A DNA stretch of 5,935 nt, taken from the NCBI GenBank assembly GCA_041556555.1, contig JBFFIE010000060.1, positions 1-5,935 on the forward strand. Direction: 5' to 3'. The notes under the pieces were generated by a model. It worked only from the letters and a program-made list of their open reading frames with translations. It was not told the origin of the DNA and searched no databases. Shown here in pieces: positions 1-5,935 of the stretch. Within the stretch, counting starts at the first letter, position 1; every line of letters begins with the position of its first letter. Source of the stretch: SZUA-592 sp041556555. GTDB lineage: Bacteria > Pseudomonadota > Gammaproteobacteria > Eutrophobiales > Eutrophobiaceae. Position numbers and translations under genes: made by a program.

Positions 1-11
1 AATACTTTTAA

Positions 12-17
12 TTCCTC
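12..17 (-). promoter_or_regulatory. Possible ribosome binding site for a further gene beyond the window
   Basis: GAGGAA on the minus strand overlaps the tautomerase TGA stop. The remaining 11 nt to the window edge contain no start codon, so a next gene would have to begin just outside. This is a short match and may be chance. Confidence 0.25.
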
Positions 18-384
18 AATACGGAACGAACTGGGCAACACCGTCCTGGAAAGACCAATCGATGTCCGTATTTTCGGCAATGGTGATCAGCACATTTTCG
101 GGCTTGATGCCGGGGTCTTTCGCGAGGTTTTCAACTACTTTTTTATAGAAGGCCTTCTTCTCATCATTGCGCCTGCCCTTGCGCATGATCAAAAACATCA
201 TCACCCGGTCTTCCTGCCGGTCCTGGTATTCCAGGCAATACGGTTCCACTTCATGAATAATTTGATAGCGGTCATCGTCGGGGAAACCCATAGTTTCAAT
301 CACCGCAGAGTTAACACCATCCGCAATCGCCTTGACGTATTCACGGGATTTGCCCTGTGGGATCGAGATATTCACGAGTGGCAT
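16..384 (-). CDS. Tautomerase-family protein (Tautomerase_2-like, 4-oxalocrotonate tautomerase superfamily)
   Basis: This is a small soluble protein of 122 residues with no signal peptide or membrane segment. It starts MPLVNISIPQGKS; removal of Met would expose Pro2 as the N-terminal proline that acts as catalytic base in the tautomerase superfamily. The length is about twice that of a single 4-OT subunit and matches the longer Tautomerase_2 group. Typical features of that group are SREYVKAIADGVNSAVIETMGFPDDD in overall pattern (13-38), GRRNDEKKAFYKKV (70-83) and the C-terminal DWSFQDGVAQF (109-119). Family members tautomerise keto/enol acids or dehalogenate small molecules, but most, including this group, have no known physiological substrate. 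It lies 23 nt after galU on the same strand and is probably co-transcribed. No link to sugar metabolism is established, so it may simply be a passenger or a housekeeping gene following the cluster. The superfamily assignment is firm; the substrate is unknown. Confidence 0.88.
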   Translation of the reverse strand: MPLVNISIPQGKSREYVKAIADGVNSAVIETMGFPDDDRYQIIHEVEPYCLEYQDRQEDRVMMFLIMRKGRRNDEKKAFYKKVVENLAKDPGIKPENVLITIAENTDIDWSFQDGVAQFVPY

Positions 385-390
385 CGATTA

Positions 391-397
391 TTCCTCT
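391..397 (-). promoter_or_regulatory. Ribosome binding site of the tautomerase gene
   Basis: AGAGGAA on the minus strand lies 6 nt before the ATG at 384-382, in the 23-nt gap after galU. It is the strongest Shine-Dalgarno among the genes in this window, suggesting that this gene is translated independently rather than by coupling to galU. Confidence 0.7.
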
Positions 398-407
398 AAT
401 ATATAAG

Positions 408-1289
408 CTAGTTCTGGATCTGCACCGTTTTCAAATAAGCAGCAAAGGATTCTTTTAATTCCGGATGCCGTAACCCGAACTCCACATTGGCCTGCAGGTA
501 GCCGAGTTTGGAACCGCAATCAAAACGCTTGCCTTCAAACTCCCAGCTGTAAACATCTTCCTTGTCGAGCATGTTGGCGATCGCATCGGTTAGCTGTATT
601 TCACCGCCCGCACCTTTCCCCGTTTTCTCCAGTTGATCCAGAATAGTTGCAGTAAAGACATAGCGTCCCACCACGGCCAGATTGGTCGGTGCCTCTTCCG
701 GTTTGGGTTTTTCGACAATACCCGTCATCTTTTTTAAGCGCTCTGAAATATCTGTGGCACTGACGATACCGTAGCGATAAGTCTCTTCTTTCGGTACGGT
801 CTCGACAGCTACCACGCTGCGTTGATGTTGATTAAACACCTCGATCATCTGTTTCAGACTGCCCTTGGCCGGATTGTCAATCAGGTCATCGGCCAGGATC
901 ACGGCAAAGGGTTCATTACACAGCGCCGCCCTGGCACAAAGTACGGCATGGCCCAGACCCAGGGCCTGTGCCTGGCGGATGTAAATACAGGTAACATCAT
1001 CCGGTAGAATGTTCTGCACAATTTTAAGAGTTTCTGTCTTGCCTTTCTTTTCCAACTCGCTCTCAAGTTCATAGGCCTTGTCGAAATGATCCGGAATTGA
1101 GCGTTTGTTGCGGCCGGTCACAAAGATTAATTCCTTGATGCCGGCTTCCAGGGCTTCTTCCGCCGCGTACTGGATCAGTGGCTTATCTACAATGGGCAGC
1201 ATTTCTTTCGGGTTGGCTTTGGTGACGGGTAGAAAACGGGTACCCAGACCGGCCACAGGAAATACAGCCTTTCTGATTAGTTGACTCAT
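408..1289 (-). CDS. galU: UTP-glucose-1-phosphate uridylyltransferase (UDP-glucose pyrophosphorylase)
   Basis: This cytoplasmic enzyme joins UTP and glucose-1-phosphate to make UDP-glucose, the donor for glucosyl residues and the precursor of UDP-galactose and UDP-glucuronate. Its 293 residues match the usual bacterial GalU length. Motifs include the nucleotide-binding signature AGLGTRFLPVTK (13-24) with PKEM (27-30), the metal-binding region ILADDLID (131-138), GIVEKPKP (190-197), GGEIQLTDAI (228-237) and RFDCGSKLGYLQA (255-267). No key residue appears to be missing. The ATG overlaps the dehydratase stop as ATGA and has no Shine-Dalgarno of its own, so its translation is probably coupled to that gene. 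Being the last sugar-nucleotide gene in the cluster, it probably supplies UDP-glucose to the same polysaccharide. Whether it is the only galU in the genome cannot be seen. A GalF-type regulatory paralogue is unlikely because the active-site motifs look intact. Confidence 0.96.
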   Translation of the reverse strand: MSQLIRKAVFPVAGLGTRFLPVTKANPKEMLPIVDKPLIQYAAEEALEAGIKELIFVTGRNKRSIPDHFDKAYELESELEKKGKTETLKIVQNILPDDVTCIYIRQAQALGLGHAVLCARAALCNEPFAVILADDLIDNPAKGSLKQMIEVFNQHQRSVVAVETVPKEETYRYGIVSATDISERLKKMTGIVEKPKPEEAPTNLAVVGRYVFTATILDQLEKTGKGAGGEIQLTDAIANMLDKEDVYSWEFEGKRFDCGSKLGYLQANVEFGLRHPELKESFAAYLKTVQIQN

Positions 1290-3163
1290 GGTTGATTGAT
1301 ATTCAGGGGAATGACATTTTCCTGAATTTGGGTGGCGGTAATCGTATCTTCATGATACGAAGGGACCAGATGTTCCAGAAGAATACGCATATGGTTGTCA
1401 TTAAATTCTTGACATGCCTTATCCAACTCCTTGAGCTTGGCTGCCAACATGTCCCGATCAATGGTTGAATGCCGGGCATTCATGATCTTCGGGTGTTTGG
1501 TTTTTTCCCGGTCTTCCGTTTCATAAAACAACTCTTCATAGAGTTTTTCACCAGGTCTCAACCCGGTAAAACGAATCTGAATATCTTCGCCCGGTTCCTT
1601 CCCGGAGAGCTTGATCATCTGCTCCGCCAGGTAACTGATTTTGACCGGTCTGCCCATATCCAGAACAAAGATTTCACCACCCTGACCCATGGCACCGGCC
1701 TGCATGATCAATTGGCAGGCCTCTGGTATGGTCATGAAAAAACGGGTGATCTCGGGATGTGTTACCGTCACAGGTCCGCCATTTCGGATCTGTTCCCGAA
1801 ATAGTGGAATTACACTGCCTTCGGAGTCCAGGACATTACCAAACCGGACTGTGACAAATGCTGTATGCAGCTTGCGATTCTTCCATTCACAAACCATTTC
1901 GGCAACGCGCTTGGTCGCACCCAGTATATTGGCCGGATTAACAGCCTTGTCCGTGGAAATCATGACCACTTTTTTACACTGATACTTTATGGCCGCATCG
2001 GCGAGGTACTTAGTCGCCAGGATATTGTTTCTGACCGCCTCACGCACCTGGCCCTGCAATATGGGTACGTGTTTATAGGCTGCCGCATGGAAAATGACAT
2101 CCGGCTGGAATTGTTCCATCACATGAAAGACCTTGTCCCTTTCACACAAATCTCCAAGTATGCATTCCCTCTCTACATCGGGGAATCGATGGGCCAGCTG
2201 GCTCTCTACGCGATACAGATTGAATTCATTGCGCTCGAAAACAAACAGTTTTCTCGGATTGAGGCCGGCAATCTGCAATGAAAGCTCTGTGCCAATAGAG
2301 CCGCCACCACCGGTAACCAGTACTTTTCTGTTGGTAATACCCTGCTGGATGATCTTCCAGTCCAGTTCCACCTTCTCTCTGCCAAGCAGATCTTCGATGG
2401 AGACATCGCGCAGGTCACTTATTCTGACCTTGCCGGAAACCAAGTCATTGATAGGAGGTAATGTTCGTAACGTACATTCCGTTTGTTCACAAGAGACAAG
2501 GATCTTCTGCATCTCTTCATTGGAAGCAGATGGTACGGCGATAATGATGATATCGGCCTGTCTCCCGGCTGCAATCTCGGGAATATCTTTGACCTTTCCC
2601 AATACTTTCACACCGTGAATTGATGACCCTTGAATCTCTCCATCGTCATCAATAAATCCCACCGGAAGATATTGCCCGTCCCGACGCATGTCCCGGACCA
2701 GCATCTCACCGGCCTTGCCGGCACCGATGATTAATACGCGTTTACCTTCAGCCACCGATTTAAGGTTAAAAGAATGGTCTTTCCACATGCGATAGACGAG
2801 TCTTGGCCCGCCCAGCAGGAACATCAGAAAAATCGGGTACAGGATAGGGATAGATCGTGGTATGCCTTCCAGGCGCGACCCCATAAAAAGTACGAGGGTA
2901 ATAGACAAAGCGCCAATGATGCTCGCGCGAATGATATTCCAGAGATCGGGCAGGCTTGCAAATCGCCAGAGGCCTTGATGTAGCTTGAAACGATGATAGA
3001 CAAGTCCCTGGATCAACAAAACCAGTGGCAGGGTATATAAACTGAGCTGCCAGTTAAAATAAGGAAACTCGAAATTAAACCGCGCCCACCAGGCCAGTTG
3101 CCAGGCCAGTGCGGTCATGAAAAAATCGTGTGCGTAAATCGCTGATTTTTTATCCAGTTTCAT
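1286..3163 (-). CDS. wbpM: Membrane-bound nucleoside-diphosphate sugar 4,6-dehydratase, WbpM/CapD family
   Basis: In this family the large membrane-anchored members convert UDP-GlcNAc to UDP-4-keto-6-deoxy-GlcNAc, precursor of QuiNAc and FucNAc. The protein has 625 residues, normal for the large WbpM class. About four hydrophobic helices lie within residues 10-120. A CoA-binding-like Rossmann domain follows (LIIGAGKAGE, about 145-153), then the catalytic SDR domain with TGGGGSIG at 284-291. The active-site strand ISTDKAVNP (402-410) supplies Ser/Thr, Asp and Lys, and ILGATK (413-418) supplies the final Lys. The residue equivalent to the catalytic Tyr of FlaA1/PseB, or Met of WbpM, is Leu414. 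A further deviation is GNVLDSEGS where GNVLGSxGS is usual. The start at 3163 is chosen because GGAAG lies 5 nt before it; an ATG 12 nt further upstream (3175) has no properly spaced Shine-Dalgarno. The gene overlaps wbpL by 14 nt (26 nt from the upstream ATG), and its stop overlaps the galU start as ATGA. Confidence 0.94.
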   Translation of the reverse strand: MKLDKKSAIYAHDFFMTALAWQLAWWARFNFEFPYFNWQLSLYTLPLVLLIQGLVYHRFKLHQGLWRFASLPDLWNIIRASIIGALSITLVLFMGSRLEGIPRSIPILYPIFLMFLLGGPRLVYRMWKDHSFNLKSVAEGKRVLIIGAGKAGEMLVRDMRRDGQYLPVGFIDDDGEIQGSSIHGVKVLGKVKDIPEIAAGRQADIIIIAVPSASNEEMQKILVSCEQTECTLRTLPPINDLVSGKVRISDLRDVSIEDLLGREKVELDWKIIQQGITNRKVLVTGGGGSIGTELSLQIAGLNPRKLFVFERNEFNLYRVESQLAHRFPDVERECILGDLCERDKVFHVMEQFQPDVIFHAAAYKHVPILQGQVREAVRNNILATKYLADAAIKYQCKKVVMISTDKAVNPANILGATKRVAEMVCEWKNRKLHTAFVTVRFGNVLDSEGSVIPLFREQIRNGGPVTVTHPEITRFFMTIPEACQLIMQAGAMGQGGEIFVLDMGRPVKISYLAEQMIKLSGKEPGEDIQIRFTGLRPGEKLYEELFYETEDREKTKHPKIMNARHSTIDRDMLAAKLKELDKACQEFNDNHMRILLEHLVPSYHEDTITATQIQENVIPLNINQP

Positions 3164-4202
3164 TTTTTCTTCCATTTCCTGTACGACTGAATCTCATTTG
3201 AATGGAACCCCAAATCACCAGCATGATGATTGATAACACCAATAATATCACGACTGTCGCTTCAGGAGTGACATAGACAAGCCATGCTAATGGCCATAAA
3301 AAGACCACATTAATAAACAAGACGCTCAATGCCAGCTGGCCGTGACTCATCCCCATTTGCACCAGGTGCTGATAAGCGTGACTGCGGTGGGCGCTGTACC
3401 AGCGTTCCCTCCTGATGACACGCATGATCAAGGTAAAGCTGGCATCGTAGATAAACACAGCCAGCAGAATAATCCAGATGGCAATAGACAGTGTTCCTGT
3501 ATTCTCACCAATCAAGGCAAGGGTTCCAAAAACAAAGCCAATCACGCAGCTGCCAACGTCGCCCATGAATATTCGGGCAGGTGGCAGATTCCAGTAGAGA
3601 AAGCCCGTCGTAGCCAAAACGAGGACAATACACAGAAGCGCATATCCGGTTTGAGCTTCCAGGTAAAATAATACGGAGGCAAACACTGCAGTAGAAATTG
3701 CCTCAATTGCGGCCAGTGCGTCTGTGCCATCCATAAAATTATAGAGATTGGTCAGCCATGCAATCGCAACAATCGCCGGGACCATACCGTATATTGAGAG
3801 CTGAAATTCCAATTCTCCGAGATGGAACACCGGCATTCCGCCTGCCCAGAAAACAGCCCAACCTGCAGCCAGCAGGTAAATAGCTGCCCGCCAGAAAGCA
3901 GGAATATCATAATGATCGTCCAGCCAGCCAATGAGGCCAACCAGCACCCCACCACCAGACAGCGCCAGCAAGTGGTTCGTAGTGATTAAATCAAGAGAGT
4001 GAATAATGAAACTGGAAAGAATAAAAATAATAGTAATGGAAACACCACCACCGCGTGGGGTGGGTTGTGAATGAGAACTACGCTCATTGGGGATATCCAA
4101 TACCCTTTTTCGTAACGAATACCGCCGTATGATCGCCGTCATACCCAAAGAGACTAACAGGACTGCGATAAATACGATTGTGATCAGGATAAGATTTTGC
4201 AA
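3150..4202 (-). CDS. wbpL: WbpL-type undecaprenyl-phosphate sugar-1-phosphate transferase (MraY/WecA family, glycosyltransferase family 4)
   Basis: This is a polytopic inner-membrane enzyme of 350 residues that starts lipid-linked repeat-unit assembly by moving a sugar-1-phosphate from a UDP-sugar to undecaprenyl phosphate. It has about ten or eleven hydrophobic segments. Family motifs in order are DIPNERSSHSQPTPRGGG (36-53), which follows the first membrane segment; the Asp pair in GWLDDHYD (92-99); NLYNFMDGTDALA (152-164); MGDVGS (213-218); and the cytoplasmic loop AHRSHAYQHL (271-280), characteristic of the WbpL/WecA side rather than MraY. The usual DGxDG reads DGTDA here. The start is a TTG without an obvious Shine-Dalgarno; it is preferred because the next Met (residue 21) would remove the first membrane helix and an in-frame stop lies just upstream. 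It begins 14 nt after the epimerase stop, and its 3' end overlaps the dehydratase start. The likely substrate, UDP-QuiNAc or UDP-FucNAc, is inferred from the neighbours. The symbol is by similarity to P. aeruginosa wbpL. Confidence 0.93.
   Translation of the reverse strand: MQNLILITIVFIAVLLVSLGMTAIIRRYSLRKRVLDIPNERSSHSQPTPRGGGVSITIIFILSSFIIHSLDLITTNHLLALSGGGVLVGLIGWLDDHYDIPAFWRAAIYLLAAGWAVFWAGGMPVFHLGELEFQLSIYGMVPAIVAIAWLTNLYNFMDGTDALAAIEAISTAVFASVLFYLEAQTGYALLCIVLVLATTGFLYWNLPPARIFMGDVGSCVIGFVFGTLALIGENTGTLSIAIWIILLAVFIYDASFTLIMRVIRRERWYSAHRSHAYQHLVQMGMSHGQLALSVLFINVVFLWPLAWLVYVTPEATVVILLVLSIIMLVIWGSIQMRFSRTGNGRKNETG
3169..3173 (-). promoter_or_regulatory. Ribosome binding site that decides the wbpM start
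   Basis: GGAAG on the minus strand lies 5 nt before the ATG at 3163-3161, inside the end of wbpL. The upstream in-frame ATG (3175-3173) has AGGA only 1 nt before it, too close to work well. This favours the downstream ATG, giving a protein four residues shorter. Confidence 0.6.
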
Positions 4203-4216
4203 CGTTTGATTAATGG

Positions 4217-5191
4217 TTAATTAATATTATTAAAGACCTTGTACCAATTGAGGGTATTACGTAAGCCGTCCTCCAAGCTAAACGTGGGTTCCCAGGACAA
4301 TTCCGCTTTTACCCTGGAGTTATCGATAACAAGGGATTCGGTCAGCCTGCGTATAACCGCCTGCTTTCCGGTTATAAGCCCCGCAAATTTTAACAGGGGG
4401 AGCGGACAGGGCAACAATAGCAGGCGTTTGTCCAGCAGTTTTCCAATGCGCCTGACCAGGTCAGGAAGGCTGATGTCATAATCACTGACCAGGAAAAGGC
4501 GGTTTGCCGCCATCGGATGATTGATACAGCGTTCAATTATCTGTGAGAGATTCTCAACATACATCAGGCTGCGGCAATTACGAACCGAAGCCAGCGGCAA
4601 GGGAATGCCCTTGTTGATCGTGGCAATCAGGCGCAGAAAATTGGCCTTGACCCATGGTCCGAAGACTAGGGGTGGGCGTAATATGACATATTCCATTTCA
4701 GAGTTACTACACACTCCCTTGAGTGCCTCTTCTGCTTCGTATTTGCTGATGGCATAAGCATCTTCAGGTTCCGGGGTATCTGTCTCCGTAAAGCGCTGGT
4801 ATTGCCCGTTATCAAGTATGCCGGTCTTTTCTCCATTCACCTTGATGGTGCTGATGTAGATAAATCTTCGGATTCCTTTGCTTCCTGCCTCTTCTGCAAG
4901 ACGCCGTGTAACTTCCGTATTGTTACGACGATATTCATTCAGTGCAGTCTCCCCATTCTGATCAAACTGATGGACCCTGGAAGCCAGATGGATGACCGTA
5001 TCTATATCAGATAAGGCGTCACCAAAATGCTTGGCCGCTATCAGATCACAGGGCAGCCATTCGATGTCCGGTGACAATTCTGTTTTGGGCTGACGAGACA
5101 GTGCACGAACACGAAAATTTGCAGATTTCAAATGCGCCAAGAGGGAACGCCCGACGAAACCCGTAGCACCTGTTAGCAGAACACGCGGCAT
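4217..5191 (-). CDS. NAD-dependent SDR sugar-nucleotide epimerase/reductase, WbpV/WbpK-like
   Basis: This is an extended short-chain dehydrogenase of 324 residues, a typical length, probably cytoplasmic. The N-terminal Rossmann loop TGATGFVG is at residues 7-14. A YISTIKVNGE strand (112-121) carries the catalytic Ser/Thr, and YAISK (146-150) gives the YxxxK pair. The stretches RPPLVFGPWVKANF (172-185) and NCRSLMYVENL (205-215) are typical of the UDP-hexosamine branch. It sits directly before a WbpL-type transferase and a WbpM-type dehydratase, the order seen for wbpV or wbpK in P. aeruginosa. From this I infer that it reduces the 4-keto group of UDP-4-keto-6-deoxy-GlcNAc to give UDP-QuiNAc (WbpV) or UDP-FucNAc (WbpK). 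Sequence alone does not tell the two apart, and a C4-epimerase acting on another UDP-sugar remains possible. The ATG start leaves the Rossmann fold intact but has no clear Shine-Dalgarno upstream. No terminator is visible in the preceding 54-nt gap. Confidence 0.9.
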   Translation of the reverse strand: MPRVLLTGATGFVGRSLLAHLKSANFRVRALSRQPKTELSPDIEWLPCDLIAAKHFGDALSDIDTVIHLASRVHQFDQNGETALNEYRRNNTEVTRRLAEEAGSKGIRRFIYISTIKVNGEKTGILDNGQYQRFTETDTPEPEDAYAISKYEAEEALKGVCSNSEMEYVILRPPLVFGPWVKANFLRLIATINKGIPLPLASVRNCRSLMYVENLSQIIERCINHPMAANRLFLVSDYDISLPDLVRRIGKLLDKRLLLLPCPLPLLKFAGLITGKQAVIRRLTESLVIDNSRVKAELSWEPTFSLEDGLRNTLNWYKVFNNIN

Positions 5192-5245
5192 CTAGCTTGT
5201 CTATAAGAGTCAAGAAGTCTGATGATGGTAAGTATTCTTCAGCTT

Positions 5246-5935
5246 TTACTTATGCCGGCCAAAATCATCATCGAATCGGACAATATCATCTTCGCCGAGG
5301 TATGTTCCTGACTGCACCTCGATGACTTCAAGTGGAACATCTTCCGTATTTTCAAGCCGGTGTTTCATGCCCAACGGAATAAACGTGGATTCATTCACCC
5401 CAAGTTTAAACACCTCCTCTCCGCGTGTGACCGTGGCAATACCACTGACAACCACCCAATGCTCAGCGCGCTTGTGGTGCATTTGCAGGGAAAGTTTTTT
5501 ACCCGGATTGACGATCAGGCGTTTCACCTGGAAATTAGGCCCCATATCAAGTCCCTCATAACTACCCCAGGGACGGAATACGCGACGGTGTGTTAATCGT
5601 TCTTCACGTTTCTGCTCATTCAGTGTCGCAATGATTTTCCTGACATCCTGCGCCTTCCTTTTGTCAGCTACCAGGACAGCATCAGCCGTCTCGATGACCA
5701 CCATGTTTTTACACCCTACCGTGGCCAATAAACGGTGTTCTGATATCAAAATACTGTCTGTAGTATCTTCCGCGATGACATCGCCCGAAATTGCATTGTT
5801 GTTTTTATCTTTATCGTATTGTTGATGGACTGATGACCAGGAACCGATATCAGACCAGCCGGCATCCAGTGTCACCACAATAGCATCATCCGGGTTGGTG
5901 GCCGGTATTTTTTCCATGACGGCATAGTCAATCGA
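5246..5935 (-). CDS. manC: Mannose-1-phosphate guanylyltransferase / mannose-6-phosphate isomerase, C-terminal half (5' end outside window)
   Basis: This is a cytoplasmic bifunctional enzyme of GDP-mannose synthesis. The N-terminal domain makes GDP-mannose from mannose-1-P and GTP; the C-terminal type II cupin domain interconverts fructose-6-P and mannose-6-P. The reading frame stays open to the window edge and begins with SIDYAVMEK, an internal family motif that normally lies near residue 250 of about 480. The ATG at 5917 is therefore an internal Met, not the start. The 229 visible residues match the expected remainder. Visible motifs (counted from the window edge) are GWSDIGSW (26-33), closing the nucleotidyltransferase domain; FRPWGSYEGL (120-129), opening the isomerase domain; the metal-binding cupin motif QMHHKRAEHW (151-160); and EVQSGTYLGEDDIVR near the C-terminus. 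All key residues are present and the C-terminus is full length. It is the most upstream gene seen, 54 nt before the epimerase. The family (ManC/AlgA/CpsB) is certain; the symbol depends on context. Confidence 0.95.
   Translation of the reverse strand, partial: SIDYAVMEKIPATNPDDAIVVTLDAGWSDIGSWSSVHQQYDKDKNNNAISGDVIAEDTTDSILISEHRLLATVGCKNMVVIETADAVLVADKRKAQDVRKIIATLNEQKREERLTHRRVFRPWGSYEGLDMGPNFQVKRLIVNPGKKLSLQMHHKRAEHWVVVSGIATVTRGEEVFKLGVNESTFIPLGMKHRLENTEDVPLEVIEVQSGTYLGEDDIVRFDDDFGRHK

Noticed and set aside
822..1007. Plus-strand open frame opposite galU, and the similar plus-strand frames opposite wbpM, wbpL, the epimerase and manC
   Set aside because: They lie wholly antisense to well-conserved genes, show no recognisable domain, and have low-complexity or basic compositions expected of shadow frames.
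2206..2418. Minus-strand 70-residue open frame inside wbpM, and similar same-strand frames inside wbpL (3542-3730, 3752-3955)
   Set aside because: They are alternative frames within uninterrupted coding genes and do not continue any domain, so they are neither frameshift remnants nor separate genes.
3089..3110. Direct repeat of CCAGGCCAGT, two copies with a 12-nt period
   Set aside because: It falls in the first membrane helix of wbpM and encodes the repeated LAW residues of a hydrophobic segment; codon reuse explains it.
5192..5245. The 54-nt gap between manC and the epimerase as a promoter or terminator
   Set aside because: A TTGACT hexamer is present on the minus strand, but no matching -10 lies at proper spacing, and the only inverted repeat is about 5 bp with an 18-nt loop and no U-tract.
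5915..5917. ATG as the true start of a short cupin-type isomerase gene
   Set aside because: The frame continues upstream to the window edge with SIDYAV, part of the conserved internal ManC motif, so the gene is bifunctional and cut by the window.

Overview
The window is a compact run of six genes, all on the minus strand and read from position 5935 down to 1. It is the downstream end of a surface-polysaccharide (O-antigen or exopolysaccharide) biosynthesis operon. In transcription order the genes are: the C-terminal half of a ManC-type mannose-1-phosphate guanylyltransferase/mannose-6-phosphate isomerase (cut by the window edge), an NAD-dependent SDR sugar-nucleotide reductase/epimerase of the WbpV/WbpK kind, a WbpL-type polyprenyl-phosphate sugar-1-phosphate transferase, a WbpM/CapD-type membrane-bound UDP-GlcNAc 4,6-dehydratase, GalU (UTP-glucose-1-phosphate uridylyltransferase), and a small tautomerase-family protein.

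The genes are tightly packed. The gaps are 54 nt (manC to epimerase), 14 nt (epimerase to wbpL) and 23 nt (galU to tautomerase). wbpL overlaps wbpM, and wbpM overlaps galU by an ATGA. I see no convincing terminator or promoter in any gap, so one polycistronic message is the simplest reading. No gene-free stretch exceeds 54 nt, and I see no RNA genes, mobile elements, CRISPR arrays or significant repeats.

The core three genes (epimerase, wbpL, wbpM) have the same order as wbpV/wbpK-wbpL-wbpM at the end of Pseudomonas aeruginosa O-antigen clusters. Together they form a logical module. The dehydratase makes UDP-4-keto-6-deoxy-GlcNAc, the SDR reduces C4 to give UDP-D-QuiNAc or UDP-D-FucNAc, and the transferase loads that sugar phosphate onto undecaprenyl phosphate to start a repeat unit. 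ManC supplies GDP-mannose (or precursors of GDP-linked deoxysugars), and GalU supplies UDP-glucose.

The protein families, gene order and moderate base composition suggest a gammaproteobacterium. I cannot name a genus. The window looks like a known kind of system rather than a new one. The points most worth a second look are a leucine at the catalytic Tyr/Met position of the dehydratase, an altered DGxDG motif in the transferase, and an uncharacterised tautomerase at the end of the sugar operon.
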